The position numbers were made by a program, and so were the translations under genes. From contig CALFPO010000083.1 in assembly GCA_937919165.1 (NCBI GenBank), positions 1 to 18,448 of the forward strand: a stretch of 18,448 nucleotides of DNA, given 5' to 3'. Of this stretch, positions 6,071-12,676 are shown one piece after another (positions within the stretch are counted from its first letter, which is position 1; every line of letters begins with the position of its first letter). The notes below the pieces were generated by a model. The model made no database searches, was not told where the DNA came from, and was given only the letters and a program-made list of their open reading frames with translations. Source of the DNA: an uncultured Bacillota bacterium (GTDB lineage: Bacteria; Bacillota_I; Bacilli_A; Erysipelotrichales; Erysipelotrichaceae).

Positions 6071-6982
6071 ATGTCAGAAAATTGCAATAAAGACTGCAGC
6101 AACTGCAGCGAAGACTGTGCAGAGAGAAATGGCTGCACTCATGACTGTTCGACTTGCGACCAGAACTGTGAAGAGCGAAACGACTGCACTCATGATTGTT
6201 CAAGCTGCGGACATAGCTGCGGTGAAAGAATAGAGATAGTGCCAACAAGCGATACCCATATCAAGAAGATCGTCGGCGTGCTTTCGGGCAAGGGCGGCGT
6301 AGGCAAGTCAATGGTATCTTCGCTATTGGCTGTAGAATTGGCTCAGAAGGGCTATAAAGTGGGCATCATGGATGCCGACATAACTGGGCCAAGCATTCCT
6401 AAGATGTTCAACCTGAATTCGCAGCTCTATGGCGATGAGATCGGCATCTTCCCGGCTGTTTCCCAGCTAGGAATTGAAGTCGTATCGGTAAATATGATGG
6501 TCGAAAAGGAAGATACGCCATTGTTGTGGCGTGGACCAATCTTAGGTGGAGTGATCAGACAGTTCTATACGGAGGTTCATTGGGGCGACTTAGATTTCCT
6601 TCTGATCGATATGCCTCCAGGAACATCCGATGTAGCCATCTCTGTCATCCAGGAGATTCCGGTCGATGAATTCGTCATGGTTACAACGCCATCGAAACTT
6701 GTATCCATGGTCGTAGGCAAGGCCATCAACATGGCCAAGGAAGTAAACAAGCCTATCACTGGGCTTGTAGAGAACATGGCTTTCGTCAAGTGCGACGAAT
6801 GCGGACATGAAATCAATATCTACAGTGAAGACGATACTCCAGCAACTGCTGAGAAGTATGGACTTGAAATACTGGGCAGACTTCCGATCGATCCAGTCAT
6901 CGCCAATCAGGCTGACAATGGATGCATCGAAGAATACGATGGCATCTATCTTGAGGCTCTTGTAGAGAAATTGGCTCAATAG
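6071..6982 (+). CDS. mrp: Mrp/NBP35-type Fe-S carrier ATPase with triplicated N-terminal Cys unit
   Basis: A 303-residue P-loop ATPase of the Mrp/ApbC/NBP35 family, which carries and delivers iron-sulfur clusters in the cytoplasm. The deviant Walker A is GKGGVGKS (73-80). IMDADITGPSIPKMF, LLIDMPPGTSD and the C-terminal cluster-binding CDECGHE pair follow. The first 50 residues contain 12 cysteines in three tandem units of C-x3-C-x2-C-x3-C with a 17-residue period (C5-C16, C22-C33, C39-C50), separated by ERN-type linkers. Related Firmicute Mrp proteins, as I recall them, have one such unit. Start 6071 is set by AAGGAGG upstream. A terminator follows. It is divergent from the cysteine-containing DUF523 gene, which might share a metal- or redox-linked role (inference). 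Confidence 0.93.
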   Translation: MSENCNKDCSNCSEDCAERNGCTHDCSTCDQNCEERNDCTHDCSSCGHSCGERIEIVPTSDTHIKKIVGVLSGKGGVGKSMVSSLLAVELAQKGYKVGIMDADITGPSIPKMFNLNSQLYGDEIGIFPAVSQLGIEVVSVNMMVEKEDTPLLWRGPILGGVIRQFYTEVHWGDLDFLLIDMPPGTSDVAISVIQEIPVDEFVMVTTPSKLVSMVVGKAINMAKEVNKPITGLVENMAFVKCDECGHEINIYSEDDTPATAEKYGLEILGRLPIDPVIANQADNGCIEEYDGIYLEALVEKLAQ

Positions 6983-6989
6983 ACATGAC

Positions 6990-7018
6990 AATCCGTTTCC
7001 TTAGGGAAACGGATTTTC
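6990..7018 (+). terminator. Strong Rho-independent terminator after mrp
   Basis: An 11-bp perfect stem (6990-7000 with 7005-7015) and a TTAG loop are followed by a short T-rich tail. The next gene's -10 box begins at 7021, directly after it. Confidence 0.85.
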
Positions 7019-7020
7019 TA

Positions 7021-7026
7021 TATAAT
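7021..7026 (+). promoter_or_regulatory. -10 box 10 bases before the phosphopantetheinyl transferase gene
   Basis: TATAAT at 7021-7026 lies just after the mrp terminator and 10 bases before ATG 7037. No Shine-Dalgarno sequence is present, so the leader would be only about 0-4 bases. Confidence 0.45.
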
Positions 7027-7036
7027 TATTAGTGAT

Positions 7037-7726
7037 ATGAATGATGAAGCAATCAGATGCATCATATACACATGCGATGTCTCGCCCCTGGAAGATGAGG
7101 AACTTTTTGGTTTCCTCGAAGATAAGGCAAACAAGCTGCGCAAGGATAAGATAAAAAGATTCAGATCCGAAAAGGACAAGCGATTATCTTTGGGCGCTGA
7201 ATATCTTCTGATGAAGGCCTGTGCAGACTTTGGGCTTGCATATGATGATATGGCCATCATCCATGAAAAGAATAAGAAACCGTATCTTGTGGATTCTGAG
7301 TATTGTTTCAACCTTTCTCATTCAGGAGATATGGCCATGTGCATCTTTTCCGATAGGGAAGTCGGATGCGATGTTGAGAGCAGGCGCAAGATCGATCTCA
7401 AGATTGCGGAAAGATGCTTCAGTGAGAATGAATGCCGTCAGATCATGGAAAGCGACGATAGGGAAGATGCATTTCTACGAATCTGGACCTTAAAGGAATC
7501 CTTCAGCAAGTGCCTGGGCTTGGGCCTTGGCATGCCTCTTGATGAGACGGATTTCGATCTGTCAGAGAAAAGTCATTTCATCGTAAAAGATGGGAAAAGA
7601 TATGAACTCCATGAATACGCGAAGGATGGATATCATTATGCCTGGTGCATTCAGAATGATGAATGCGAAGACATAGAATATGCATACAGAATAATTGATC
7701 TTGAAGAAATGAAAAAGCCGCAATAA
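7037..7726 (+). CDS. 4'-phosphopantetheinyl transferase, Sfp type
   Basis: A 229-residue enzyme that moves the 4'-phosphopantetheine arm of coenzyme A onto a serine of carrier proteins, activating them. Sfp/AcpT-family motifs appear in order: FNLSHSGD (substrate-binding), VGCDVESRR (Mg-binding Asp/Glu), RCFSENECRQI, and WTLKESFSKCLGLGL, the family's W-x-x-K-E-x-x-x-K signature with the catalytic Glu and Lys. Length is typical of the Sfp class, which is longer than AcpS. No carrier-protein or synthase gene is in the window, so the target is unknown. A terminator hairpin includes its last codons and has the stop TAA in its loop. The start lacks a ribosome site. Confidence 0.92.
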   Translation: MNDEAIRCIIYTCDVSPLEDEELFGFLEDKANKLRKDKIKRFRSEKDKRLSLGAEYLLMKACADFGLAYDDMAIIHEKNKKPYLVDSEYCFNLSHSGDMAMCIFSDREVGCDVESRRKIDLKIAERCFSENECRQIMESDDREDAFLRIWTLKESFSKCLGLGLGMPLDETDFDLSEKSHFIVKDGKRYELHEYAKDGYHYAWCIQNDECEDIEYAYRIIDLEEMKKPQ

Positions 7727-7739
7727 GCGGCTTTGTTTT
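7714..7739. terminator. Bidirectional terminator between Sfp gene and tRNA-Trp
   Basis: An 8-bp stem (7714-7721 with 7727-7734) has the Sfp-gene stop codon as its 5-base loop. T runs follow on both strands (TTTGTTTT on plus, TTTTT on minus). It can end both the Sfp gene and the converging tRNA-Trp. Confidence 0.85.
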
Positions 7740-7743
7740 GCAA

Positions 7744-7817
7744 TGGCAGGGGATAAGAGAATCGAACTCCTACCAGCGGTTTTGGAGACCGATGTACTAC
7801 CATTATACGAATCCCCT
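7744..7817 (-). tRNA. tRNA-Trp (anticodon CCA)
   Basis: A 74-base cloverleaf on the minus strand. The acceptor stem AGGGGAT pairs with ATCCCCT, the anticodon loop CTCCAAA gives CCA, discriminator G is followed by encoded CCA. The outermost anticodon-stem pair (27-43) is a T-C mismatch and the T stem has one G-T pair. Confidence 0.95.
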
Positions 7818-7829
7818 GTGTGCCTTATT

Positions 7830-7864
7830 ATTTTATACTAAACAATGTTTTTTCGCAATATAAT
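7830..7864. promoter_or_regulatory. Back-to-back promoters of tRNA-Trp (-) and the GNAT gene (+)
   Basis: For the minus strand, TTGCGA (7853-7858) and TAAAAT (7830-7835) are spaced by 17 bases and drive tRNA-Trp. For the plus strand, TATAAT (7859-7864) directly abuts that -35 box and lies 6 bases before the GNAT ATG. RNA polymerase could not occupy both at once, so the two should compete. Confidence 0.6.
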
Positions 7865-7870
7865 AAAACC

Positions 7871-8404
7871 ATGAACAGATATCATTTTGACATTATCAGA
7901 CCTGAGTATTATGAAGACATCAAAGCCTTCAGGAAAGAGATGCTGGAAAGCGGATCTTCTTTTGATGGCTGCAATATGCTGGAGGAATATGAGGACATCG
8001 AGAAGTGGGATCTTAATTGCCAATTGTTCGAGAAAAGAGAAAGCTGTCCACCTGGATATGGCATAGGCTATGAGTATCTTTATCTATGCGATGACAAGGT
8101 TGTGGGAATGGTGAATCTGAGACCTTATATCGATGACCACCCTTTCCTTAGGATGTATGGCGGACATATCGGCTATTCGATAAGGCCTAACATGAGAGGC
8201 AGACATTATGGCGATATGATGCTGAGGATGTTCCTTGACCTCTGCAAGAGAAACTTTGGACTTGATAGAGTGCTTATCACCTGTCTTGAAGACAATATGG
8301 CTTCTGAGAGAATCATCGAAAGAAATGGCGGAGTATATGAAGACAGCATCTTCTATCCTCCTGAAGGCAAGAATATCAAGAGGTATTGGATAGAGATCAG
8401 ATAG
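7871..8404 (+). CDS. GNAT-family N-acetyltransferase
   Basis: A 177-residue acetyltransferase-fold protein that would use acetyl-CoA to modify an amine on a small molecule or protein. The core strand-helix elements are visible: YLYLCDDKVVGMVNLRPY, then YGGHIGYSIRPNMRGRHYGDMMLRMFL (the acetyl-CoA pyrophosphate loop R-x-x-x-Y-G), LDRVLITCLEDNMASERIIERNGG, and a terminal RYWIEIR strand. It resembles the COG3981-type predicted acetyltransferases. Start ATG 7871 follows TATAAT by only 6 bases and has no ribosome site; the frame is open upstream to 7820 but that start would precede the promoter. The zinc-ribbon gene follows after 10 bases, probably in the same transcript. Substrate unknown. Confidence 0.88.
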   Translation: MNRYHFDIIRPEYYEDIKAFRKEMLESGSSFDGCNMLEEYEDIEKWDLNCQLFEKRESCPPGYGIGYEYLYLCDDKVVGMVNLRPYIDDHPFLRMYGGHIGYSIRPNMRGRHYGDMMLRMFLDLCKRNFGLDRVLITCLEDNMASERIIERNGGVYEDSIFYPPEGKNIKRYWIEIR

Positions 8405-8414
8405 AGGAAATGCT

Positions 8415-8801
8415 ATGGGAATTAAGCTTAATGCCGTCAAATGCCCTAACTGCAACGCTGGCCTCAAGATAGAGGAAGGAAGGGACAGCTTCTATTGTTC
8501 ATATTGCGGAGCCCAGATAGTAGCCACCAACGAAAATGAGCATGTATATCGATTGATCGATGAGGCCAGCATCATCGAGTCAAGAAACAAGAAGGATATC
8601 AAGCTTAAAGAGCTGGAGATGAGGGAAAGAAGCGAAAGGAAAAGCAGCAGAAGAAGGATTGTTGCCTATGGCTTGTCGTTATTTCTGTTCATCTTTGGCC
8701 TGCTTATAAGAGAGGCTGATATGACGGCCTTCATCTTCATGGATGCGGCAGCCGTAATCATTTTTGCGTCAACCTATCTGAGCGGAAAGAATAGGTCTTG
8801 A
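8415..8801 (+). CDS. Zinc-ribbon protein with two C-terminal membrane helices
   Basis: A 128-residue protein I cannot assign to a named family. The N-terminus is a zinc ribbon with C10-x2-C13 and C28-x2-C31 (CPNCNAGL ... YCSYCGAQI). A charged, probably helical or coiled-coil stretch at about 45-75 (KDIKLKELEMRERSERKSSRRR) follows. Two hydrophobic segments lie at about 76-93 and 98-120. The basic patch before the first helix predicts a cytoplasmic ribbon. Ribosome site GAGG lies 8 bases before the ATG. It sits 10 bases after the GNAT gene and probably shares its transcript. Proteins of this build are often annotated only as zinc-ribbon domain proteins. Confidence 0.85.
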   Translation: MGIKLNAVKCPNCNAGLKIEEGRDSFYCSYCGAQIVATNENEHVYRLIDEASIIESRNKKDIKLKELEMRERSERKSSRRRIVAYGLSLFLFIFGLLIREADMTAFIFMDAAAVIIFASTYLSGKNRS

Positions 8802-8862
8802 TCATCCGATTGATAGAGAAATATTGCGGATGATATAATTAAAAAAATGAAATCTTAGGAGG
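8801..8862 (+). promoter_or_regulatory. deoD promoter with inverted repeat, and ribosome site
   Basis: -35 TTGATA (8810-8815), an 18-base spacer and extended -10 TGATATAAT (8831-8839) precede AGGAGG (8857-8862), 8 bases before ATG 8871. An 8-bp inverted repeat ATCATCCG (8801-8808)/CGGATGAT (8827-8834) brackets the -35, a plausible operator. Confidence 0.65.
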
Positions 8863-8870
8863 ATTTAAAT

Positions 8871-9587
8871 ATGTCTACACCTCATAATCAAGCCAATATC
8901 GGTGAGATTGCGAAAACAGTCCTGATGCCAGGCGATCCATTGCGTGCTGAATTCATTGCGAATACATTCTTAGAGAATCCTGTACAGTTCAACACAGTAA
9001 GAAACATGTTTGGCTATACCGGAACATACAACGGCAAGAAAGTATCAATCATGGGCTCAGGCATGGGCATTCCATCTATTGGCATCTATTCATATGAACT
9101 GTTCAAGTTCTATGGCGTCGAAAAGATCATCAGAATCGGTTCAGCTGGAGCCTTCACAGAAGAGCTCGACATCTATGACACGATTCTTGTGACCGGTGCC
9201 TATTCCGAATCTTCATATGCCTACTACCAGTCAGGCGATACCGACAAGATCCAGAGACCTGATCCAGAACTCTGCAGAGAGCTTAAGGAATCTGCCGATA
9301 AGCTGGGCATCGAGGTTCATGAAGGACTCGTAATGTCTTCTGACCAGTTCTACTATGAAGACAATATGCTTCCAGTTGCCCTGAAGGCTGCCGAAGACAA
9401 CCATCTGCTGGCTGCCGAAATGGAATCGTTTGCCTTGTTCCACAATGCCAAGGTATTCGGCAAGAGCGCTGCCTGCATGCTGACGGTATCGGATAACCTG
9501 GCAACGCATAAGGAGACAACTTCTGAAGAGCGCAGATCGCATCTGGTAAATATGATCAAGATCGCTCTTGAAGCAGTTATGGACTAA
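8871..9587 (+). CDS. deoD: Purine nucleoside phosphorylase, DeoD type
   Basis: A 238-residue trimeric-type (hexamer-forming) purine nucleoside phosphorylase. It splits purine ribo- and deoxyribonucleosides with phosphate into base and (deoxy)ribose 1-phosphate. Family residues are visible: STPHNQA with H5, MPGDPLRAEF (phosphate-binding G21 and R25), R44, the R88-x-x-S91 stretch RIGSAGA, the sugar-binding E183-M-E185, and D208 in TVSDN, the residue that protonates the base, with R221 nearby. Length is normal. It has its own strong promoter and ribosome site and is followed by a terminator hairpin. Adenosine deaminase and two nucleoside hydrolases close by make a purine salvage neighbourhood. 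Confidence 0.96.
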   Translation: MSTPHNQANIGEIAKTVLMPGDPLRAEFIANTFLENPVQFNTVRNMFGYTGTYNGKKVSIMGSGMGIPSIGIYSYELFKFYGVEKIIRIGSAGAFTEELDIYDTILVTGAYSESSYAYYQSGDTDKIQRPDPELCRELKESADKLGIEVHEGLVMSSDQFYYEDNMLPVALKAAEDNHLLAAEMESFALFHNAKVFGKSAACMLTVSDNLATHKETTSEERRSHLVNMIKIALEAVMD

Positions 9588-9589
9588 AC

Positions 9590-9614
9590 AGATTGTCGAA
9601 AGACAATCTTTTTT
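9590..9614 (+). terminator. Hairpin terminator between deoD and the dipeptidase gene
   Basis: An 8-bp stem (9590-9597 with 9602-9609) and a GAAA loop are followed by T residues to 9614. The next gene's ribosome site AAGGAG begins at 9615, so no separate promoter fits between; the dipeptidase may depend on read-through. Confidence 0.8.
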
Positions 9615-9625
9615 AAGGAGATTAT

Positions 9626-10591
9626 ATGAAATATGCAGATATGCACTGCGATACGATCACAGTGCTTTATGATAAAAAGAAGAATCTTGACAGGAATGAT
9701 TTACATATCGATATAGAGAAACTCAAGAAGGGTGAATGCATGCTGCAGAACTTTGCGATCTTCACCAATATTCGCTATGTCGATTCATCCTTCACCAAGG
9801 CCAGCATCGATTATTACTACGATCAGCTTGAGCTAAACAAGGATTCCATCAGGCCTATATATGGCTATCAGGATATTGAAGATAATGATAGAGATGGATA
9901 CATCAGCGCCATGCTGACGCTGGAAGAGGGAAGCGTGATCGATGGCGATCTTGATAACCTCGACTACTATTACGACAGAGGCGTAAGGATGATAACCCTG
10001 ACCTGGAATTATGCAAATGGCATTGGCCATCCAAACTTCACTCCAGACAAGAGCCATGACCATAGCCCTCTGCATCAGATCAATACGGAAGATGGCTTGA
10101 CGGACTTTGGCATCGAATTTGTCAGAAGATGCGAAGAAACGGGCATCATTGTTGATGTCTCGCATCTTTCCGATAAGGGATTCTATGATGTATTGAACAA
10201 CACCTCTAAGCCTTTTGTGGCTTCGCATTCAAATGCCAGAGGCGTATGCGGCGTAGCCAGGAATCTGACTGACGACATGATCGTTAAGCTGGCTGATAGA
10301 GGAGGCGTGACTGGCCTCAATTACTGTTCAGCCTTCATTGAAGATGGAAACGAAGATTATACTTCAATCGAGAATATGGTAAGGCATGTAAGGTATCTTA
10401 CCGATAAGGGTGGCATCGATTTTGTGGGCCTTGGTTCCGATTTCGATGGCATCGGAAACAAGCTGGAGATAGTGGATGCTTCAGGTATGCAGAAGCTCTA
10501 TGATGCGCTTAGACATTACTATAGCGAAGGAGAGCTTGAGAAGATATTCTATAGGAATGTCCTTAGGGTATATCAAGAAAATTTGAGATAA
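9626..10591 (+). CDS. Membrane-dipeptidase-type peptidase, family M19
   Basis: A 321-residue zinc dipeptidase of the renal dipeptidase (M19) family, which cleaves dipeptides, often tolerating D-residues. Metal ligands are recognisable in order: H7-x-D9 (MHCDT), the bridging Glu in TLEEGS (about residue 95), His in DVSHLSD (about 179), His in ASHSNARGV (about 200), and the conserved Asp in GLGSDFDG (about 273). No signal peptide is present, so a cytoplasmic role in peptide use is inferred. AAGGAG lies 5 bases before the ATG, immediately behind the T run of the deoD hairpin. A bidirectional terminator follows its stop. It may form a two-gene unit with deoD through read-through. Confidence 0.94.
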   Translation: MKYADMHCDTITVLYDKKKNLDRNDLHIDIEKLKKGECMLQNFAIFTNIRYVDSSFTKASIDYYYDQLELNKDSIRPIYGYQDIEDNDRDGYISAMLTLEEGSVIDGDLDNLDYYYDRGVRMITLTWNYANGIGHPNFTPDKSHDHSPLHQINTEDGLTDFGIEFVRRCEETGIIVDVSHLSDKGFYDVLNNTSKPFVASHSNARGVCGVARNLTDDMIVKLADRGGVTGLNYCSAFIEDGNEDYTSIENMVRHVRYLTDKGGIDFVGLGSDFDGIGNKLEIVDASGMQKLYDALRHYYSEGELEKIFYRNVLRVYQENLR

Positions 10592-10595
10592 GAAA

Positions 10596-10617
10596 AAAGA
10601 TCGGGAAACCGATCTTT
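10596..10617. terminator. Bidirectional terminator between dipeptidase and adenosine deaminase
   Basis: A 9-bp stem (10596-10604 with 10609-10617) has a GAAA loop. The minus strand has a long T run, strong for adenosine deaminase, whose stop codon (10616-10618) overlaps the stem. The plus-strand tail (TTTAGTTT) is weaker. Confidence 0.8.
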
Positions 10618-11644
10618 AGTTTGCTGCTTCATCGAGACATTTCTCAAGCTTGGCGATGACTTCCTGCTTGTAGTCATCGGGAGCGAAGGAGTATCTGATT
10701 GAATTGATGTTCATGAGGATGAGATCTTCATATTCGAAGCCCATCTGCTCAAGACAATGGTCATATTCATCATCGAGAGTGACTTTGGACATCGTCATGT
10801 TGTCGGTGTTGATGGTTACTGGGATGCCCATCTGGAAGAGATTCCAGGCTGGGTGAAGCTCATATGACTTTCTGGTCTGACACTGCACATTGGATGTAGG
10901 GCAGATCTCTAATGGTATCTCATGTTCAGCGGCATAGCGGCAAAGCTGAGGGTTTTCATATATGTGATGTCCATGTCCAAGCCTTCTGGCGCCCATTCTG
11001 ATGGCTTCATCGCAGGCTGTCCAATCCTGGGAATCGCCCGCATGGCAGATCACTGGAGTTCCAAGATCTCTGGCGATCTTGAAGATAGGCTCAAATTCAT
11101 ATACCGGCTGGAAGCCTTCGGCACCAGCAAGATCCATGCAGACAACGCCTTTGTCCAGATATTCATGGACGATCTTGGCGGTCTCGATATTGGCTTCACG
11201 GTTTACTTCTTCCTTGCCGACACACATGATGCAGCAGATGATGCCGATCTTGATGCTTGGATAGTCGGCCATGCCTCTATTGCGGCCATCGATGACGGCC
11301 TCAATGGCTTCACGCTGGCTCATGCCCTTATTGGTATGCAGCTGTGGGGCAAATCTAATCTCGGCATATGCCAAACCCTGCTTGGCAATATCTTCAATAA
11401 GTTCATAGGTGAACCTAGAAAGCGATTCCTTGTCCTGCATTACCTGAAGAGGTGCTGCAAATGCTTCAAGATACTCGTTTACGCTGCCGGAATTAACACA
11501 TTTGTCGGTCCAGGCCTTGTATCCTTCCAGGGTATCGGCAGGCATGGTTACATTCTGCTTCATAGCCAGTTCCCAGACGGTTTCAGGTCTGAAGGAACCA
11601 TCAAGATGCAGATGAAGATCAACTTTAGGGAATGTATATTTCAT
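10616..11644 (-). CDS. add: Adenosine deaminase
   Basis: A 342-residue zinc enzyme that deaminates adenosine and deoxyadenosine to inosine forms, feeding the phosphorylase and hydrolases next to it. Zinc and catalytic motifs are all present: H11-L-H13-L-D-G near the N-terminus, AEIRFAPQLH, ICHAGD with the zinc His, the proton-relay Glu in the acidic AGAEGF region, LGHGHHI, CPTSNVQC, and TINTDN with the zinc-binding aspartate. Length fits the family (about 330-350). The gene is divergent from the nucleoside-hydrolase operon; its AGGACGG stretch upstream mirrors one in front of that operon. Stop codon and terminator overlap at the 3' end. Confidence 0.96.
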   Translation of the reverse strand: MKYTFPKVDLHLHLDGSFRPETVWELAMKQNVTMPADTLEGYKAWTDKCVNSGSVNEYLEAFAAPLQVMQDKESLSRFTYELIEDIAKQGLAYAEIRFAPQLHTNKGMSQREAIEAVIDGRNRGMADYPSIKIGIICCIMCVGKEEVNREANIETAKIVHEYLDKGVVCMDLAGAEGFQPVYEFEPIFKIARDLGTPVICHAGDSQDWTACDEAIRMGARRLGHGHHIYENPQLCRYAAEHEIPLEICPTSNVQCQTRKSYELHPAWNLFQMGIPVTINTDNMTMSKVTLDDEYDHCLEQMGFEYEDLILMNINSIRYSFAPDDYKQEVIAKLEKCLDEAAN

Positions 11645-11724
11645 ATTGTTTTACCGTCCTCGCTATTATTATATAGGATGAAAAGTGCTGTGTTATTATT
11701 AAAGTGAAAAAGGACGGAAAAAAC
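11645..11724. promoter_or_regulatory. Divergent control region, adenosine deaminase / nucleoside hydrolase operon
   Basis: A minus-strand TATAAT (11668-11673) could serve adenosine deaminase, and TATTAT at 11694-11699 could serve the hydrolase operon; -35 boxes are poor. GTTTTACCGTCCT (11648-11660) and AGGACGGAAAAAAC (11711-11724) form an imperfect inverted repeat at the two edges. The AGGA parts may simply be ribosome sites. Confidence 0.45.
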
Positions 11725-12675
11725 ATGAGCGATAATAAGAAAAGGCCAATAATCCTTGATGGCGATCCTGGCCATGATGATGCTATAGCCTGGGTTCTGG
11801 CAGCAGCGAGCGATGAGCTTGACATCAAAGCCATTACCACAGTGGCAGGAAACCAGACGCTTGAAAAGGTTACCTACAATGCCCGTCGCATAGCGTCATT
11901 GCTGAAGCTTGACATCGAGGTTGCCAAGGGCAGAAACAGACCGCTTTGCGGCAATCTGATCATTGCCCCTAATTTCCATGGAGAGACCGGACTTGATGGT
12001 CCAGTTCTTCCTGAACCTGACCATGAGCTGTCGAAGCTTTCGTCAGTGGAGATGATGGCTAAGGTACTGAGAGAATCTGAGGAGAAGGTGACGATCATCA
12101 CCACCGGTGCACAGACCAATATTGCAGCCTTGCTTCTGTCTCATCCAGAACTTAAGGATAAGATCGAGATGATATCGACTATGGGCGGTGGGCTAAGAAA
12201 CGGCAATTGGACCTCAGGAGCTGAATTCAATATCCTTGTGGATCCAGAAGCTGCCTATACCGTATACCATAGCGGCGTTCCATTGCAGATGTGCGGCTTG
12301 GATGTCACCGAAAGGGCTCTTGTCTATCCTGAAGATTGGGAAAGAATCAGGGCACTTAAGAATCCGGTAGCGGAAGTGGTGGCAGGCTGGTTCGACTTCT
12401 TCTTCATCCATGTGAGCTCGCTTGGATGGAAGGGAGCTACGACCCATGATCCATGTGCCGTCATGTCGTTGCTTCATCCTGAGATATTCGATATCAGAGA
12501 CTACTATGTCGATATTGAACTGCATGGCGAATATTGCCGTGGCGCAACGGTTGCCGACTACAACGGCAAGACAGGAAACAAGCCAAACTGCCGATGTGTT
12601 GTCGATCTTGATAGAGAGAAGTTTGTGGACTACCTGGTGGAAGCCTGCAGCAAGTTTGCTGGATGGGAGATATAA
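11725..12675 (+). CDS. Nucleoside hydrolase (IUNH family), first copy
   Basis: A 316-residue inosine-uridine-preferring-type nucleoside hydrolase, which cleaves ribonucleosides to free base and ribose with water. The calcium-binding N-terminal motif appears as ILDGDPGHDDA. NFHGETGLDGP holds the loop His, ITTGAQTNIA, GAEFNILVDPEAA and TTHDPCAVM hold the remaining substrate-contacting residues, including the His-Asp pair typical of active members. Start ATG 11725 has AAGGA 10 bases upstream; a GTG at 11704 is in frame but less likely. It is the first gene of a four-gene run, one base before the second hydrolase. Which nucleosides it prefers cannot be read from sequence. Confidence 0.93.
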   Translation: MSDNKKRPIILDGDPGHDDAIAWVLAAASDELDIKAITTVAGNQTLEKVTYNARRIASLLKLDIEVAKGRNRPLCGNLIIAPNFHGETGLDGPVLPEPDHELSKLSSVEMMAKVLRESEEKVTIITTGAQTNIAALLLSHPELKDKIEMISTMGGGLRNGNWTSGAEFNILVDPEAAYTVYHSGVPLQMCGLDVTERALVYPEDWERIRALKNPVAEVVAGWFDFFFIHVSSLGWKGATTHDPCAVMSLLHPEIFDIRDYYVDIELHGEYCRGATVADYNGKTGNKPNCRCVVDLDREKFVDYLVEACSKFAGWEI

Positions 12676-12676
12676 G

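Noticed and set aside
10922..11707. Plus-strand open frame of 261 codons opposite adenosine deaminase
   Set aside because: It lies entirely antisense to a gene with all adenosine deaminase motifs, has no ribosome site, and its translation shows no family features.
12422..12676. Long upstream extension of the second nucleoside hydrolase
   Set aside because: It lies inside the first hydrolase in another frame. The family N-terminus IDTDTGVDDA begins just after ATG 12677, which has a ribosome site.
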